Translations under genes and position numbers: made by a program
Notes under the pieces: generated by a model
What the model was told of the DNA's origin: nothing
What the model saw: the letters and a program-made list of their open reading frames with translations, nothing else
Databases searched by the model: none
Assembly (NCBI GenBank): GCA_005223375.1
Contig: RXOD01005903.1
Location: 1 to 12,056, forward strand
Length of the DNA: 12,056 nucleotides
Direction of reading: 5' to 3'
DNA from: Amoebophrya sp. AT5.2
Taxonomy: Eukaryota; Sar; Dinophyceae; Syndiniales; Amoebophryaceae
Shown: in pieces, positions 1 to 9,017 of the stretch
How the letters are laid out: each line of letters opens with the position of its first letter
Position numbering within the stretch: position 1 is the stretch's first letter

Positions 1-665
1 GGCAGCCTCTGCGGAAGCGGAATCTGTGTCTATCCTTCGTTAGAGACAACAATTAAGAAACCCAGATGATCCCCCCGATTCCGCTCGGCCGCCATCGGCT
101 GGCGCTTGGGCTTGTGCATCACAATTATGGACCACCTCCCCACGGCTGCCCCGCGGGGATCTGCCGTCTACACTCTACACTCTACAAGGCATTTCCCTAC
201 CTCTTCGACCGCCCATGTAGCGATGTAGCCAATGGGACAGAAAAACGAGGCCGAAAAAGCTGGCGCGCATGGAAGAGCGCGCACGCTGAAGCACAGCGCA
301 TGCGCGCAGCTAGGCGACAGCCATTGCAAAGGAAAGTATAAGAAAAACTTTGCACGAACCAGGGGCGCCGCAGTTTCATACTAAACTGGCGCAGCCTTCT
401 GCTTCGCTCCTGTCTCCATTGGGCTTGTGCTTGTGGATGTGGTTGTCGTTGTGCATCACAATTAAAGAGCACGGGCAGACGAGCGCCCCAGCAGGGGCAG
501 CCTATGCCTACGCGTCTGTTTTTACAACACCCGGACCACCGCGCTGATGGCAGCCGGAAAGACCATGCGAGAACAAAATCAGAATGATTAACAATAACAT
601 GGTATTTTTTGGAATCGATCTGTCTGTGGTTTCTTGAAAAATTTAGCAGATCGAAGCGCGGGTGC
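1..665. other. 3' flank without a supported gene
   Basis: This stretch lies downstream of the stop codon that ends the long minus-strand SAP-domain reading frame. The open frames on either strand are under 100 codons, overlap each other, and read as unstructured Arg/Cys/Pro-rich chains without a recognisable domain, so I do not call them genes. It contains a short microsatellite of three TCTACAC-like units around 168-188, a GCGC-rich patch around 263-310 with the palindrome GCGCATGCGC, and a 16-bp direct repeat (separate entry). It may be 3' UTR plus intergenic DNA. No AATAAA-type signal stands out close after the stop. Confidence 0.5.
112..464. repeat. 16-bp direct repeat pair in the 3' flank
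   Basis: The 16-mer TTGTGCATCACAATTA occurs at 112-127 and again at 449-464, a distance of 337 bp. A related GGGCTTGTGC also sits close to both copies (109-117 and 421-430), in a different relative position. The pair could mark the ends of an insertion or a local duplication. The DNA between them shows no gene. Confidence 0.6.
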
Positions 666-3600
666 TTAAGTTCGCTTCTGCTGAGATGTATTTTTCGGAG
701 CGGGCGGTGTCGTGGCCGCTGCGGCTTCGGACTTTTTCCCTTTCGTTTTCTTCTGTGCCGCTGTCTTTCCCTTTGTCTTTGACTTCTTGTTCAGGTTCTC
801 GAGCAGCAAATTTTGCAGTTCCGGCTTCCGGGCACTTTTTTTGAACGACACGCCCAATTTGTCTAGCTTGGCCTGTAAATCGGCCACTTTCAATTTCGAA
901 ACGTCCACCATTTCGTCATCTTCATCCGGTGCTACTTCGGCTTCGGCTTCGCTTCCATCCGAGCTGCTGCCCGTGCCCGTCGCCTGCGGCAAGCTCTCCT
1001 GCTCCTGAGACGCCGCTGCTACTTCCGGGCCGGCTTCGGAAGGTTCGGCTTCGGGCGTGCGCGTGACTTCGGCTTCGGGCGTGACTTCGGCTTCGGGCGC
1101 GTCTTCGGCTTCGGCCGCTTCGGGTGTGGCTGCGGCTGCGGCTTTGGATTTTTTCCCTTTTGTCTTGCTGGGGGATGTCTCTACTGGCTTCGTCTTTGTG
1201 ATTTTCTTCTGTACCTCGGATCCGCTGCGTGCGGCCTTCCGAGCGTTCGACTTCATCTTCTTCCGCAGCAATTCTTGCAGGTCTGCTTTCCGGTCATTTC
1301 TTTCGAACGGCACGCCCAATTTCAGTAGCATCGCCTTCAATTCCGGCACTTTTCCAGATTGCAAAACGTTCGCGACCGTTTCCTGTTCCGGGGAGGACTC
1401 CACCACTTCGCCTCGGACTTCTTCATCCGGAGACTCCGCTGCTTGTTCTTCCGAGGCGGCGCCGGAAGCTTCGGCTTCGGCTCCTTCGGGTGCGGCTTCA
1501 ACATCTTCGTTGCTGGCGGCTCCTCTCATCTTCTTGCTGCTTCTTGCTTGATGAAGCAAGTCTTGCTGGTCCGACAGATCATGGTCCTCTCCCCTCTTTG
1601 TCTTTCTTGTCGAAGATAGTTCCACTTCGGCCGCTTCGCTGGCTGCTTCGGCCGCTGCTGCTGCAGTGTTCGCGCTTTCCTCCGCTTTATCCGCTTCGTT
1701 CTCCGCTGCACTTGCTTGCCGCTCCGCTGCGACCGCACTCTCGCGTGCCTCGTCTGCATTTTCCCGGGCACTTTCAGCGTTCCGCTCGGTCGCCACAGCC
1801 GCCCGCTGGGCGGTTTCGGCGTCCTCCGCTGCATCGTGCAGAACTTTCTCTTCTTGCTCTTTCGGTGCTCCTTCCAGAGCTCCAGCTCCTGCTTCTTCAC
1901 GACTAGGAAAACTTTCGTCACGCTCCTGGTCGAGGTTCTCGTCGTGGAGGTCCAACTCTACTAGCTGGGCGGCTTCCGCTTCCTCCGCACCCTGCAGAGG
2001 TTCAGCTTCGTCTTCCGCTCCTTCCAAAGCTCCACCTCCAGCTCCTGCTTCTTCGTCAGGCTCCTGGTCGAGGTTCTCGATCTCGTGGTCCAACTCTACT
2101 TCTCCGGCAGTAGCTGCACCACCATGGCTACTCGCATGCATTCCCGATTCGTGTCCGAATCCAAACGTCGACGACCAAAGTTCTTTCATAATTCCCGCCC
2201 GAGAAAAAACTCCGGGACTCGAACTCGTCTCCACGACCGGCCCGGTCCCTTCATCTTCCGGAACATCTTCACCTTCCGAAACGACGTCACCTTGCGGAAC
2301 GCGCGGCATCTCATCGTCCACCGTCCTCCTCATTCTCTTGCCCGGGCTCCCTTCGGCTCCTGCTTCGGTGTCGGAAGCTTCTTGTCCTTGGGCTTGGCGT
2401 TGGATTGGAGTGTTGGAAGCTCCTTCCAGACCTGGCTGCTCCACATGGTCCTTCTCCGCAGCCTGGTCCGGCTCCGGCCTTTTCCTGCTTTTCGTCTGCG
2501 TGAAATATCGCCCCAAACGCCCCAAACGCCCGAACAACCCTTCGCTTCCCGCCTGTTCTTCTTCTTGTTCTTGTGGCGGAGCCTGAGGTTCTTCCAAAGC
2601 TCCAGCAGCTTCAGTAGAAGAACTTTCGTCAGGCAGCTCCTGGTCCACCTCGAGCTGGGCGGCTTCCTCCCCCGCCTCCGCTGCATCGTCGACATCGTGC
2701 AGAAGTTCCCGTTCCGCTCCTGCTCCTTCAGCTCCTGCTTCTTCATCAGAATCTCCAGCATTTTCTACTTCTTCTTCCACGCGGAACCCGGCGTCCGATG
2801 TCGAGTCTACTTTGTGCTGGTCTTCCGGCGTCAACTCTTCCTCTTCCGCGAAGTAGTCCTCCCCCTCCGCAAGTGGAGGGCCGCCATCAGGCACCCACGC
2901 CTCCGCTTGCTCCGTTGCTTCTCCATCTCCATCCGGGCTGCTGCTCAGCTCTGGGGATTCGGGTTCCTCTTCTCCGGGGGTGGTCCCCGGTTGTAGTTGT
3001 TCCACCTCCTCCTCTGCATCAACCGGCGGAGGACGAGCTACCGCTCCTTCACCTTCCTCCGCAACCGGCGGAGCTACCGCTCCTTCACCTTCTGGAGCTT
3101 CATCTGCTTCTAAATCTAAAGCATCCGGCTCATTTTCACCTCCCCTCTGCCTCGGTCTCTTGCCCGGGCCCCCTTCCCCTTCGATGTCCTCGTCGCCGGG
3201 CGCTACTTCATCCGGGCTTTTTCTTTTTATTTGGTTATATAAATTTCGGACAAAATTTATGTGTTCGCGTTGCTCCTCCATCTCCCTCTCCAGCACGCGA
3301 GCATCTCCACGCGTTCGCGTTGCTTCTCCATCTCCATCTCCACGCGTTGCTTCTCTATCTCCATCAGATGCCGAAGATTGGGCTTCTTCATCTCCACGCG
3401 CGGCACCACCTCCATCTTCTTCGTCTTCCACGATCCTGGCGTTGAACTGGAAATCACCGTCATCCCCCGCCTCCTCGTCCAGCAACCTGACCCGCTTCGT
3501 GGGCGGGGGAGAAAGTGGTTCTCTCTCAGCACTCTCTCGCTCTCCATCTTGTTCGACGAGATGAGGTGTTTGCTCCGAACCCCCAGACGACAGAGGAGCT

Positions 3601-4062
3601 TCAGCTGCCGCTTGCGGGCGGTCTCCCCCTGACTCACTGGTGGCGCCGGCCTCGTTTTCTCGCGGCCTTTTGCTCGTGGTCGGCGGCTCCGGGATCAAGA
3701 GGCCGGGGAGCGTGGTCGGCTCCTGCGCCTCCTGGATGTAGGTCCAGGAGACCTCCCCATGGCGGTAGAAAGCCACCTCCACCGCGCAGTTGCTCGTGAT
3801 GGCCCTCCTGGCTTCTTCTCCCCCCTCTCTCGAAAGAGCTTCTTTGGCTGCGAGCACCCTCTTCAGAAGGACGGGCTTCGTGGCCTGCTTGTTTTTCCCA
3901 GAAGCCGCGTCCATCTCCAGGTCGCTGACGCCAACCGCTTTGGCCAGATCCCGCAGCGGCCCGACTTTTTTTTCTCTGATGTCCTGCTCGCTTGTGTTCC
4001 GGAGCAGTTCTTTATCAATCTTGATCCCACCGGCGGAGGCGCCGCACAGCTCGTCCAGCGGG
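666..4062 (-). CDS. Acidic low-complexity protein or 3' exon with three SAP-like modules
   Basis: The frame is open from about 4090 to the TAA at 666-668. The first ATG is at 3912-3914 (1082 codons), but 49 codons upstream of it are also coding-like and complete a SAP-like module (KIDKELL ... LRDLAKAVGV ... LLKRVLAAKEAL), so I start the exon at the CAG acceptor at 4063-4065. A pyrimidine-rich TTTGTTTTC precedes that acceptor. The middle, about residues 80-830 counted from the ATG, is Glu/Ala/Ser/Gly-rich and very acidic, with an Ala/Glu heptad-like helix near 700-765. Two classical SAP-like modules follow near 846-888 (LKAMLLKLGVPF) and 1000-1040 (VADLQAKLDKLGVSF), flanked by Lys-rich KKTKGKKS-type stretches that could be nuclear targeting or DNA-contact segments. 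SAP modules bind DNA or chromatin, so a nuclear role is inferred. It may be the 3' end of the helicase gene or a separate gene. No catalytic domain is seen. Confidence 0.75.
1042..1120 (-). repeat. Short coding repeat between the two C-terminal SAP modules
   Basis: A GACTTCGGCTTCGGGCGT-like unit recurs three to four times in direct tandem. On the minus strand it encodes iterations of PEAEVT and APEAE. It lies in the acidic linker between the two C-terminal SAP-like modules and looks like slippage expansion within coding DNA. Confidence 0.7.
1865..2100 (-). repeat. Degenerate coding minisatellite in the acidic region
   Basis: A block near 1865-1961 and a block near 2027-2100 share CTCCTGGTCGAGGTTCTCG (1923-1941 and 2061-2079), the surrounding GCTCCAGCTCCTGCTTCTTC-like sequence, and a following TCCAACTCTACT. 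Both encode an E-N-L-D-Q-E run followed by an Ala/Glu-rich run. A third, more diverged copy lies near 2590-2660. These are internal duplications that lengthened the acidic linker. Confidence 0.65.
3218..3262 (-). other. AT-rich patch inside GC-rich coding sequence
   Basis: About 45 bases are strongly AT-rich within otherwise GC-rich coding DNA, yet the frame stays open and reads NFVRNLYNQIKRKSP, with A/T-ending codons unlike those around it. It could be a short in-frame intron-like insert, a relic of an insertion, or a conserved basic peptide in the acidic linker. No clear GT-AG pair is visible. Confidence 0.45.
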
Positions 4063-4321
4063 CTGGTATGAAAACAAAGGAGCCAGGAGTCCTTTTTTTA
4101 AAGTAACTATAGATTTATGTCTATCGATCGATCTTCCACCCGAGGCGATCCGCTGATGAAAATCATCCTCCGTCCAAGAGCAGAATTCCGCTAAATGATC
4201 AGAACCACCTATGCTGGTCGTGGAATCGGAACCCCAAACCCAATCCGACTCTAACTCTATTAATTTATTCTATCATCTAGTTCGAGGACTCCAGACAGCT
4301 CCTTCGCCCCTTAACTTTTAC
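4063..4321 (-). other. Intron or spacer with inverted-repeat ends
   Basis: This 259-bp gap separates exon E from the acidic SAP exon. On the minus strand it starts with GTAAAAGT at 4321 and ends with TTTGTTTTCATACCAG at 4063, a good canonical pair. It has stops in all frames and is AT-richer than its neighbours. The canonical sites leave the frames one base out of register (donor phase 1, acceptor needing phase 2). A non-canonical donor after AAAAG at 4315 would restore the frame as ...TGKS-PLDEL. Alternatively, exon E ends at the TAA at 4311-4313 and this is an intergenic spacer. Confidence 0.5.
4077..4304. repeat. Terminal inverted repeats inside the 4063-4321 gap
   Basis: The arm at 4077-4093 (AAGGAGCCAGGAGTCCT) and the arm at 4285-4304 (AGGACTCCAGACAGCTCCTT) are inverted copies that share AAGGAGC and GGAGTCCT, with a 3-base length difference between. 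They lie 14 and 17 bases inside the proposed intron ends. The arrangement resembles the terminal inverted repeats of introner elements or small non-autonomous DNA transposons. RNA pairing of the arms would bring the two splice sites together. Confidence 0.6.
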
Positions 4322-6954
4322 CGGTGTCCGGCGTTTGTCCCATCTTGAGGAAGGGGATCACGTCTGTCTCCGGCAGGAAGACGACCCCACTTTCCCCAGC
4401 CGCCTCGTCACTCTCACTGCGACTGCCCGGCAGGAACAACGCCCACACTGCTCCTGGTTCTTCGCCTTCGGCGGTCACGCTGTGGGCGTTTGGCGTCTTC
4501 AGCTTCACGAGCGAGGCGTAGGAAAACGATTCCTCTTCCGAGTTGATGTCGGGCGCTCCTTCGACGCGCCGTTCGCGGACTTTCAAAATGACAGACATCA
4601 GGGCATACGGGTGCGTCACGGTCCGCGGCGGCGGAAGTTGCTGGACCGCGGCGGCATCGGCTTGCCCGGAGGCCCACGGGCTCAACATCCCGAAAAGTGC
4701 AGCAGCAGCAGCTTGCTGTTGACGGGTCTTTTGCTGTTGCCTCCGCCCGACCTGGAGCAGGGAGGAGCTCCGAACAGGAGCCGCGGCCGCCGCATCCTTA
4801 AGAGCTGCAGCTGCAGCCTCCTTCAATTTGGTCACTAGGTCTTTCTTCGCGAGGTCTTTCTTACCTGAAGGATCCTTCACGCCAACACCCAGCTTTGCGG
4901 CCGTCTTTTTCAATTGGTCTACACGCAGATCTTTGTCTTTCGCTTCGACAATGTTCTTCAGCTCCGCCAACAACTTTTTCGTCAGAGGAGCAGGAGCTGC
5001 AGTGGTAGAAGGTGAAGAATACCCCGGCGCTGCAACAGGCTCGGTTTCGGTTGCCGCATCCTTAAGAGCTGCAGCTGCAGCCTCCTTCAATTTGGGCACT
5101 AGGTCTTTCTTCGCGAGACGTTTCCCGGTCGCTGGATTCGTCACGTCAACACCCAGCTGTGCGGCCATGTCTCTCAATGTTTCCACTGAGTAAGCGCTGC
5201 CATCAAGCAACTTTTCCGGAGTGGCTTTGTCAATCTTCTTTACCAGCGCCAGCACCTTCTTCGTCAGAGTAGCAGTGGTAGAAGATGAATACCCCGGCGC
5301 TGCAGCAGGCTCGGTTTCGGTTGCTCCTGTATCCATGCTTTCCGGCTGCATGTCCGAAGCACGCGTCGTCGTGTCACTTGCGGCAGCAGCAGCAGCTTGA
5401 ACTTCTCCATCAGGCTTCTCCGCCTCGTCATCATCCCCGGAGTCCCCTTCGATGCTCGTGAGGTACTTTCTTCCGAACTTCTCCGACTGCACGAACGACA
5501 GCCTTAGCGGAACCTTGCGCCAGGAGCGGTTTGACCCCAGCGGCGCTCCTGGAGGTCCACCCGATACGAGGTATTGCTCTTGCCACCCGATACGCAGTAT
5601 CTGCGGAAATTCGGAAATTTCCGTCTGCTGCCACACACGACGTGGAGTCGCCGGAAGGCCTTCGAACACGTGCACTTCTTCCTCCCTCGTCCTTTGTTGC
5701 GGCAGCTTCTCCGCCCGCAGTTGGTCGAGGATGCCGCTCGACCAAGCGACCGCGAGCCTGTCGTAGCCGACCGAAAAAAACGACCCGCTGCCTTCCCAAA
5801 GAGAAGGCGGCCGAAAAAAAGCGGGGCGCACTTCCTTTGCGAGCTTCTCGTTTTCCTCGGAAGACTCCGCGTCCGTTTTCTGGTACTCACCTGTCAGGGG
5901 CTGCACCCAATACCTCTCCTGAAGCGAAAAAATCTGGTCTCCTCCAAAATCCGGGGCGGAACGACGCAAGAATTTCGCGGGCAGAAAATGCAGAAACTCA
6001 GTCACCGCGGCGCTCACCGATCCCTCCCATTCTTGGGAATCTTCCCTCCTTCTGAAAATCTGATGAAATGCGTCGCCGTTCACGAAAGCCTGCAACGCGG
6101 CTCCGCGCGCCTTCACTACCTCCGCATTCCCGCCCACAAATTTCTCCTCGTCCCCGCCCACAGCTTTCGCGGCTGCTTCATCCGGGTCGTGGACCAAGTC
6201 TAACTCGTCTACTTCTTCTACTTCGGTTTCCTCGCTACCGTTACTTTTCGGCGCATTCGGGTTGAAGCGCCCGTCCCGAACCGCCTGCGCCATGCTGTTG
6301 TCGGTTTGGTGCGCTAGCTCGCACACGGCGATTGGTGCCCTCCCCTTCTGCTCTGCTTCTTTTAGAAGATGTTGAAGGTTTCCGCTGTCGCACGTCCTCT
6401 GAAATCCACTTCGCACTTCCGGGATCCAGAACACCGTGTGGACGACGGCCGCCAGCCAGCTCAACTTTTTCTCCATCATCTGCGCCCGCGGCGCCAGGCC
6501 ATACGCAGGCTGGCCCAGAAGATAGAACTCAGCATCTTTTGGATCAACATATCCATCAGGATTAGCTGCTGGATCCGCGAGCGTCACCGGGTACTTTTGC
6601 CACCGGTCCGCGCGTTCCCGTTCCTCTCGCGAGAACAAGTCTTTTTCGAACTCTTCGCCGGAGGAGGCAGTTGTTCCACCGTCCTCTTCCTTTACCGGTT
6701 GGAATTCCTCCGGATTGGTGTACTGCTTCAGCACCTGTTTCGGGCGCGCCGCCAGAATGTACTTTGCCGGCAGGTACTTGGCATTCAGGTTGATTCCCGG
6801 CAAACGAAAGCCGTGGTGCCCAGGGGCCGCGGTGCGACGTGCGTAGACGTCAGGATCGCCGTTCTTGGCGAGGTTCTCGATAGACGAGTACTGGGAACGC
6901 AGTTGCTCGGCCTTCGACATGCTGTCAATGCCCTTCATCAACACGTGCTGAAAC
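4322..6954 (-). CDS. Exon E of the helicase gene: unknown domain plus two SAP-like modules
   Basis: This exon continues the helicase frame through the 130-bp GT-AG intron: the junction reads VW-RFQHVLMKG, phase 2. It is about 877 codons. The first two thirds hold a conserved-looking, Trp/Phe-containing region with charged linkers (segments such as KYPVTLADPAA, GLAPRAQMMEKK, RYWVQPLTGEY, FFSVGYDRLAVAW) that I do not recognise. Two SAP-like helix-extension-helix modules follow, marked by LRDMAAQLGVDV and LKKTAAKLGVGV, each followed by GKxLAKKDLVxKLKEAAAAALKDA. The last ~120 residues form another non-repetitive region. If not spliced onward, translation ends at the TAA at 4311-4313. The SAP-like modules suggest nucleic-acid tethering of the helicase, which is inferred from the fold family. 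Confidence 0.7.
4791..5324 (-). repeat. Tandem duplication encoding the two SAP-like modules of exon E
   Basis: The 63-bp segments at 4791-4853 and 5055-5117 differ at one base (GGTCAC against GGGCAC). Downstream, GCAGTGGTAGAAG and ACCCCGGCGCTGCA...GCTCGGTTTCGGTTGC recur near 4999-5054 and 5271-5324. The unit is 264-270 bp and encodes one SAP-like module plus its TETEP.AAPGYSS linker. The linker and end are nearly identical while the module core has diverged, which suggests recent duplication or gene conversion. Confidence 0.85.
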
Positions 6955-7084
6955 CTGCGATGAAGGGGGGGAATGTGAATGAAGCTACATCTTGTTCCTT
7001 CGCTACTTCTAATCGACATCGGAAGCTGCGAAAGTAGGAACTTATTGGAAAAAAGTAGGACGAGTGCGTATCTTAGTTGTGTAC
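6955..7084 (-). other. GT-AG intron between exons D and E (130 bp)
   Basis: On the minus strand the donor is CTGGAG|GTACAC (first intron base 7084). The acceptor is a pyrimidine-rich TTCACATTCCCCCCCTTC followed by ATCGCAG|G (last intron base 6955). Removing it joins phase 2 to phase 2 and keeps the frame open on both sides. This is the clearest splice pair in the window. Confidence 0.85.
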
Positions 7085-8600
7085 CTCCAGACATCTTCCG
7101 TGTCCTCCTCGTTCAAGAACTTGCGATCTGTGATCAGCTCTGCCAGCTGCTCCGCGAGTTGTGCTAGATGTTCTGGATCTAGTTCAACATCGGTGCTGGT
7201 CATGAGGAAGGACGCGGACTCGGTTCCTTCGGCGAGCACCCCCTCCGCCTCCGCCTGCTCCTCACCCGGTTGCAGCTGTTCCGGTCGCAGCTGCGCAAAG
7301 GACGCTTTCACTTTCCCTTTTGCTTTCGCTTTTCCTTTCGCTTTGGCTTTCGGTCCTGTTTTATTTTTTTCGACTTTGCTGTTTTTCGCACCTCCTTTCG
7401 CTTTCGGGGCGCTCGCTTTCGCTTTCCCTTTCGCGGCCTTTCCTTTCGCTTTCGCCTTTCCGGCAGCAACATCATCCGCTCTCTCTCCGTGCGAATTCTC
7501 CCCTGCTCCAAGAAGTAATCCCACGCACTTCTGCACCGCTTTTTTGGCTCTTTTCAGCAAATTTTTGTACTCCTCCTCTTGCACTTCGTTCCGCAGCAGT
7601 AGCACTTCTTTTTTGTTCACCTCCTTGACGCAACCGCCGTTCGAGACAGCCTTGCGCTCCCGCGCAAGAAACTCGCGCACGTCTCGCACCGCGGCTCGCA
7701 ACGCGTCGTCCGCCTCCTCCCTTTCCCTCCGCGGCACACGCTCAGACATCCACACGTCGTTCACCTTTTTCCACGCCTCGTACTGCTTCGAGTCCCCAAA
7801 TCTCTCACGTGTCAGGGCCTCCGGTTTGTACCCGTTGAATTTCAGCTTCACCTCTTTCATCAAAAGCAGCTTCGAGAAGACGCTCCCCCTACTGGGATCG
7901 GTTCCCGCCCGACTCGTCCCCTGCCCACCTCCGATGCGCATTGTTTTCGGGGCGCGCGCCACGTACACGTAGTTGGTCACTGTGCGCTCGTTGGGGTCTC
8001 GGATCTTAGCGTGCCCGTTGTTTCGCGGGCCGCGCCCGAAGTACTGCTTCAGGTTGCGCGCGTTGGGAACCTCGAGCACGTGGATTTCGCGGAGCGCCTT
8101 GAAGTCCACGCCGGTCCCGAGCGACGCGGTACTCCCCACCAACACACCCGCGCCGAAGGCCCAGGAATCCTCGTAGCTGTGTTGATCTTTCGCGCCCTGG
8201 ATCGGAACGTCGTCCAGAGCCTGGAAGCCGTCGACCTTCTCGAGCCGCAAAACCTCGCGCCCCTCCTCGCTCTCGTAGTGCTTCTCGCCCTTCTCCTTGT
8301 TCTTCCCCGCCTTATTTCCGGGGAAAGTGCTCGCCTCCGGCAGCTGGTCGAAGTCCTTTTGAGTAAACGCCACGGGCCACTGCTTGGGCAATAAAGAACG
8401 CAAAAAGTTGGCCACGCGGACCACTTGTTTCGCGTCCTGGACAAGCACCAACACGCGCAACCGCCGCTGCGCCCGCTCTTCCGGAGTGCCCGCCGCAGCG
8501 TTTTTCGTGATGGCGGCCACACCGCCCGGAACCAGGGAAACCTCCTCCCGCACGCGCGAGAGGAGGTGCGCACCCAACGCGGTCAGCTTCGGCGCCAGCA
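7085..8600 (-). CDS. Exon D: C-terminal helicase domain of a D6/D11-like SF2 helicase
   Basis: This exon carries the second RecA-like domain. It opens with VLAPKLTALGAHL, matching the PKL element that precedes motif IV in D6/D11-type helicases. RLRVLVLVQDAKQVVRV follows (motif IV, about 8400-8465), then VLVGSTASLGTGVDF (motif V, 8101-8150) and QYFGRGPRNNGH (motif VI, 8012-8046, with the arginine-finger positions kept), and ERTVTNYVYVARAPK (about 7945-7995). Such helicases use ATP to move along or remodel nucleic acid. The exon ends with an AKAKGKAKAKGK-type basic tail (7290-7480) resembling histone H1-like tails, then an acidic stretch that runs into exon E. Its start at 8600 (CGGCAG|TG) is the only acceptor near here that matches the phase of exon C. 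Strawberry-notch-type and SNF2-type helicases are alternative relatives. Confidence 0.85.
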
Positions 8601-8647
8601 CTGCCGATTCCGCGTTGCCGACGGAGGATAGAAGAGAGGGGGAGATA

Positions 8648-9001
8648 CTGGAACCCAGATGAGATCAATCGAGATTTCGAGGATACGAGTCTTGACTTTA
8701 AAAGTAGTCAAAACTGTATTAACTGGACATAAGAAGTAGCCATCGCCACTACATGGGCTCCGCAATTCCTAAAAGCAGAAGAGGGCAGTATGCTTTTGCA
8801 TCTACTATGCCTACTCATAGATGATCACTTACACATTCAGCGAAGCCGCTCGATCAATCGATCTGTTTTCTATCAGTCAGCGATTTTTCCGCGGCTTGCC
8901 TAGGCCTGTACCAGTGCCACGACCATAGCAGGCCTAGGCAAGCCACGACCGTGCCGCGGATCGAGATTTATTCATCGATCATCGAAATCACTCGGCTCCA
9001 G
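8648..9001. repeat. Short inverted repeats bounding the core of the exon C/D intron
   Basis: CTGGAACCCAG at 8648-8658 and CTCGGCTCCAG at 8991-9001 are inverted copies matching at 9 of 11 bases. Next to them, GAGATCAATCGAGATTTCGA (from 8661) and the reverse complement of 8965-8990 share GATTTCGA and GATC-rich sequence. The enclosed 354 bp looks like a small inverted-repeat element sitting inside the intron. The match is short, so chance is not excluded. Confidence 0.4.
8889..8959. repeat. Strong hairpin in the exon C/D intron
   Basis: GGCTTGCCTAGGCCTG at 8893-8908 is the exact reverse complement of 8929-8944, giving a 16-bp perfect stem with a 20-base loop. The left arm extends outward to CCGCGGC (8889-8895), which could instead pair with GCCGCGG at 8953-8959 across a bulge. 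CCACGACC occurs both in the loop and in the bulge. In the transcript this would be a stable structure. It could also be the core of a palindromic mobile element. Confidence 0.85.
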
Positions 9002-9017
9002 TTTTTTCATCCAATAC

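Larger units (their letters stand above)
8601..9017 (-). other. GT-AG intron between exons C and D (417 bp)
   Basis: The donor is TACGTATTG|GTATTGG (first intron base 9017). The acceptor is CGGCAG|TGCTGG (last intron base 8601), with a CCCCCTCTCTTCTATCC pyrimidine tract upstream. Removal joins phase 1 to phase 1 and gives NLLRI-VLAPKL, a sensible helicase junction. The intron contains inverted-repeat ends and a long hairpin (separate entries). A second donor at TTAC|GTATTG is also phase 1. Confidence 0.7.

Noticed and set aside
197..472. Minus-strand 91-codon frame in the left flank
   Set aside because: It is Arg/Cys/Gln-rich with no domain, overlaps plus-strand frames of the same length, and shows no start or splice context.
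1057..2586. Long plus-strand open frames of 164-306 codons opposite the acidic exon
   Set aside because: They are Ser/Leu/Pro-rich mirror frames of Glu/Ala/Ser codons on the minus strand, with no domains, and they shadow a better frame.
7064..7972. Plus-strand 302-codon frame opposite the helicase exon
   Set aside because: It is Phe/Ser/Ala-rich and repetitive because it reads the reverse of the AKGK tail. The minus strand carries real helicase motifs.
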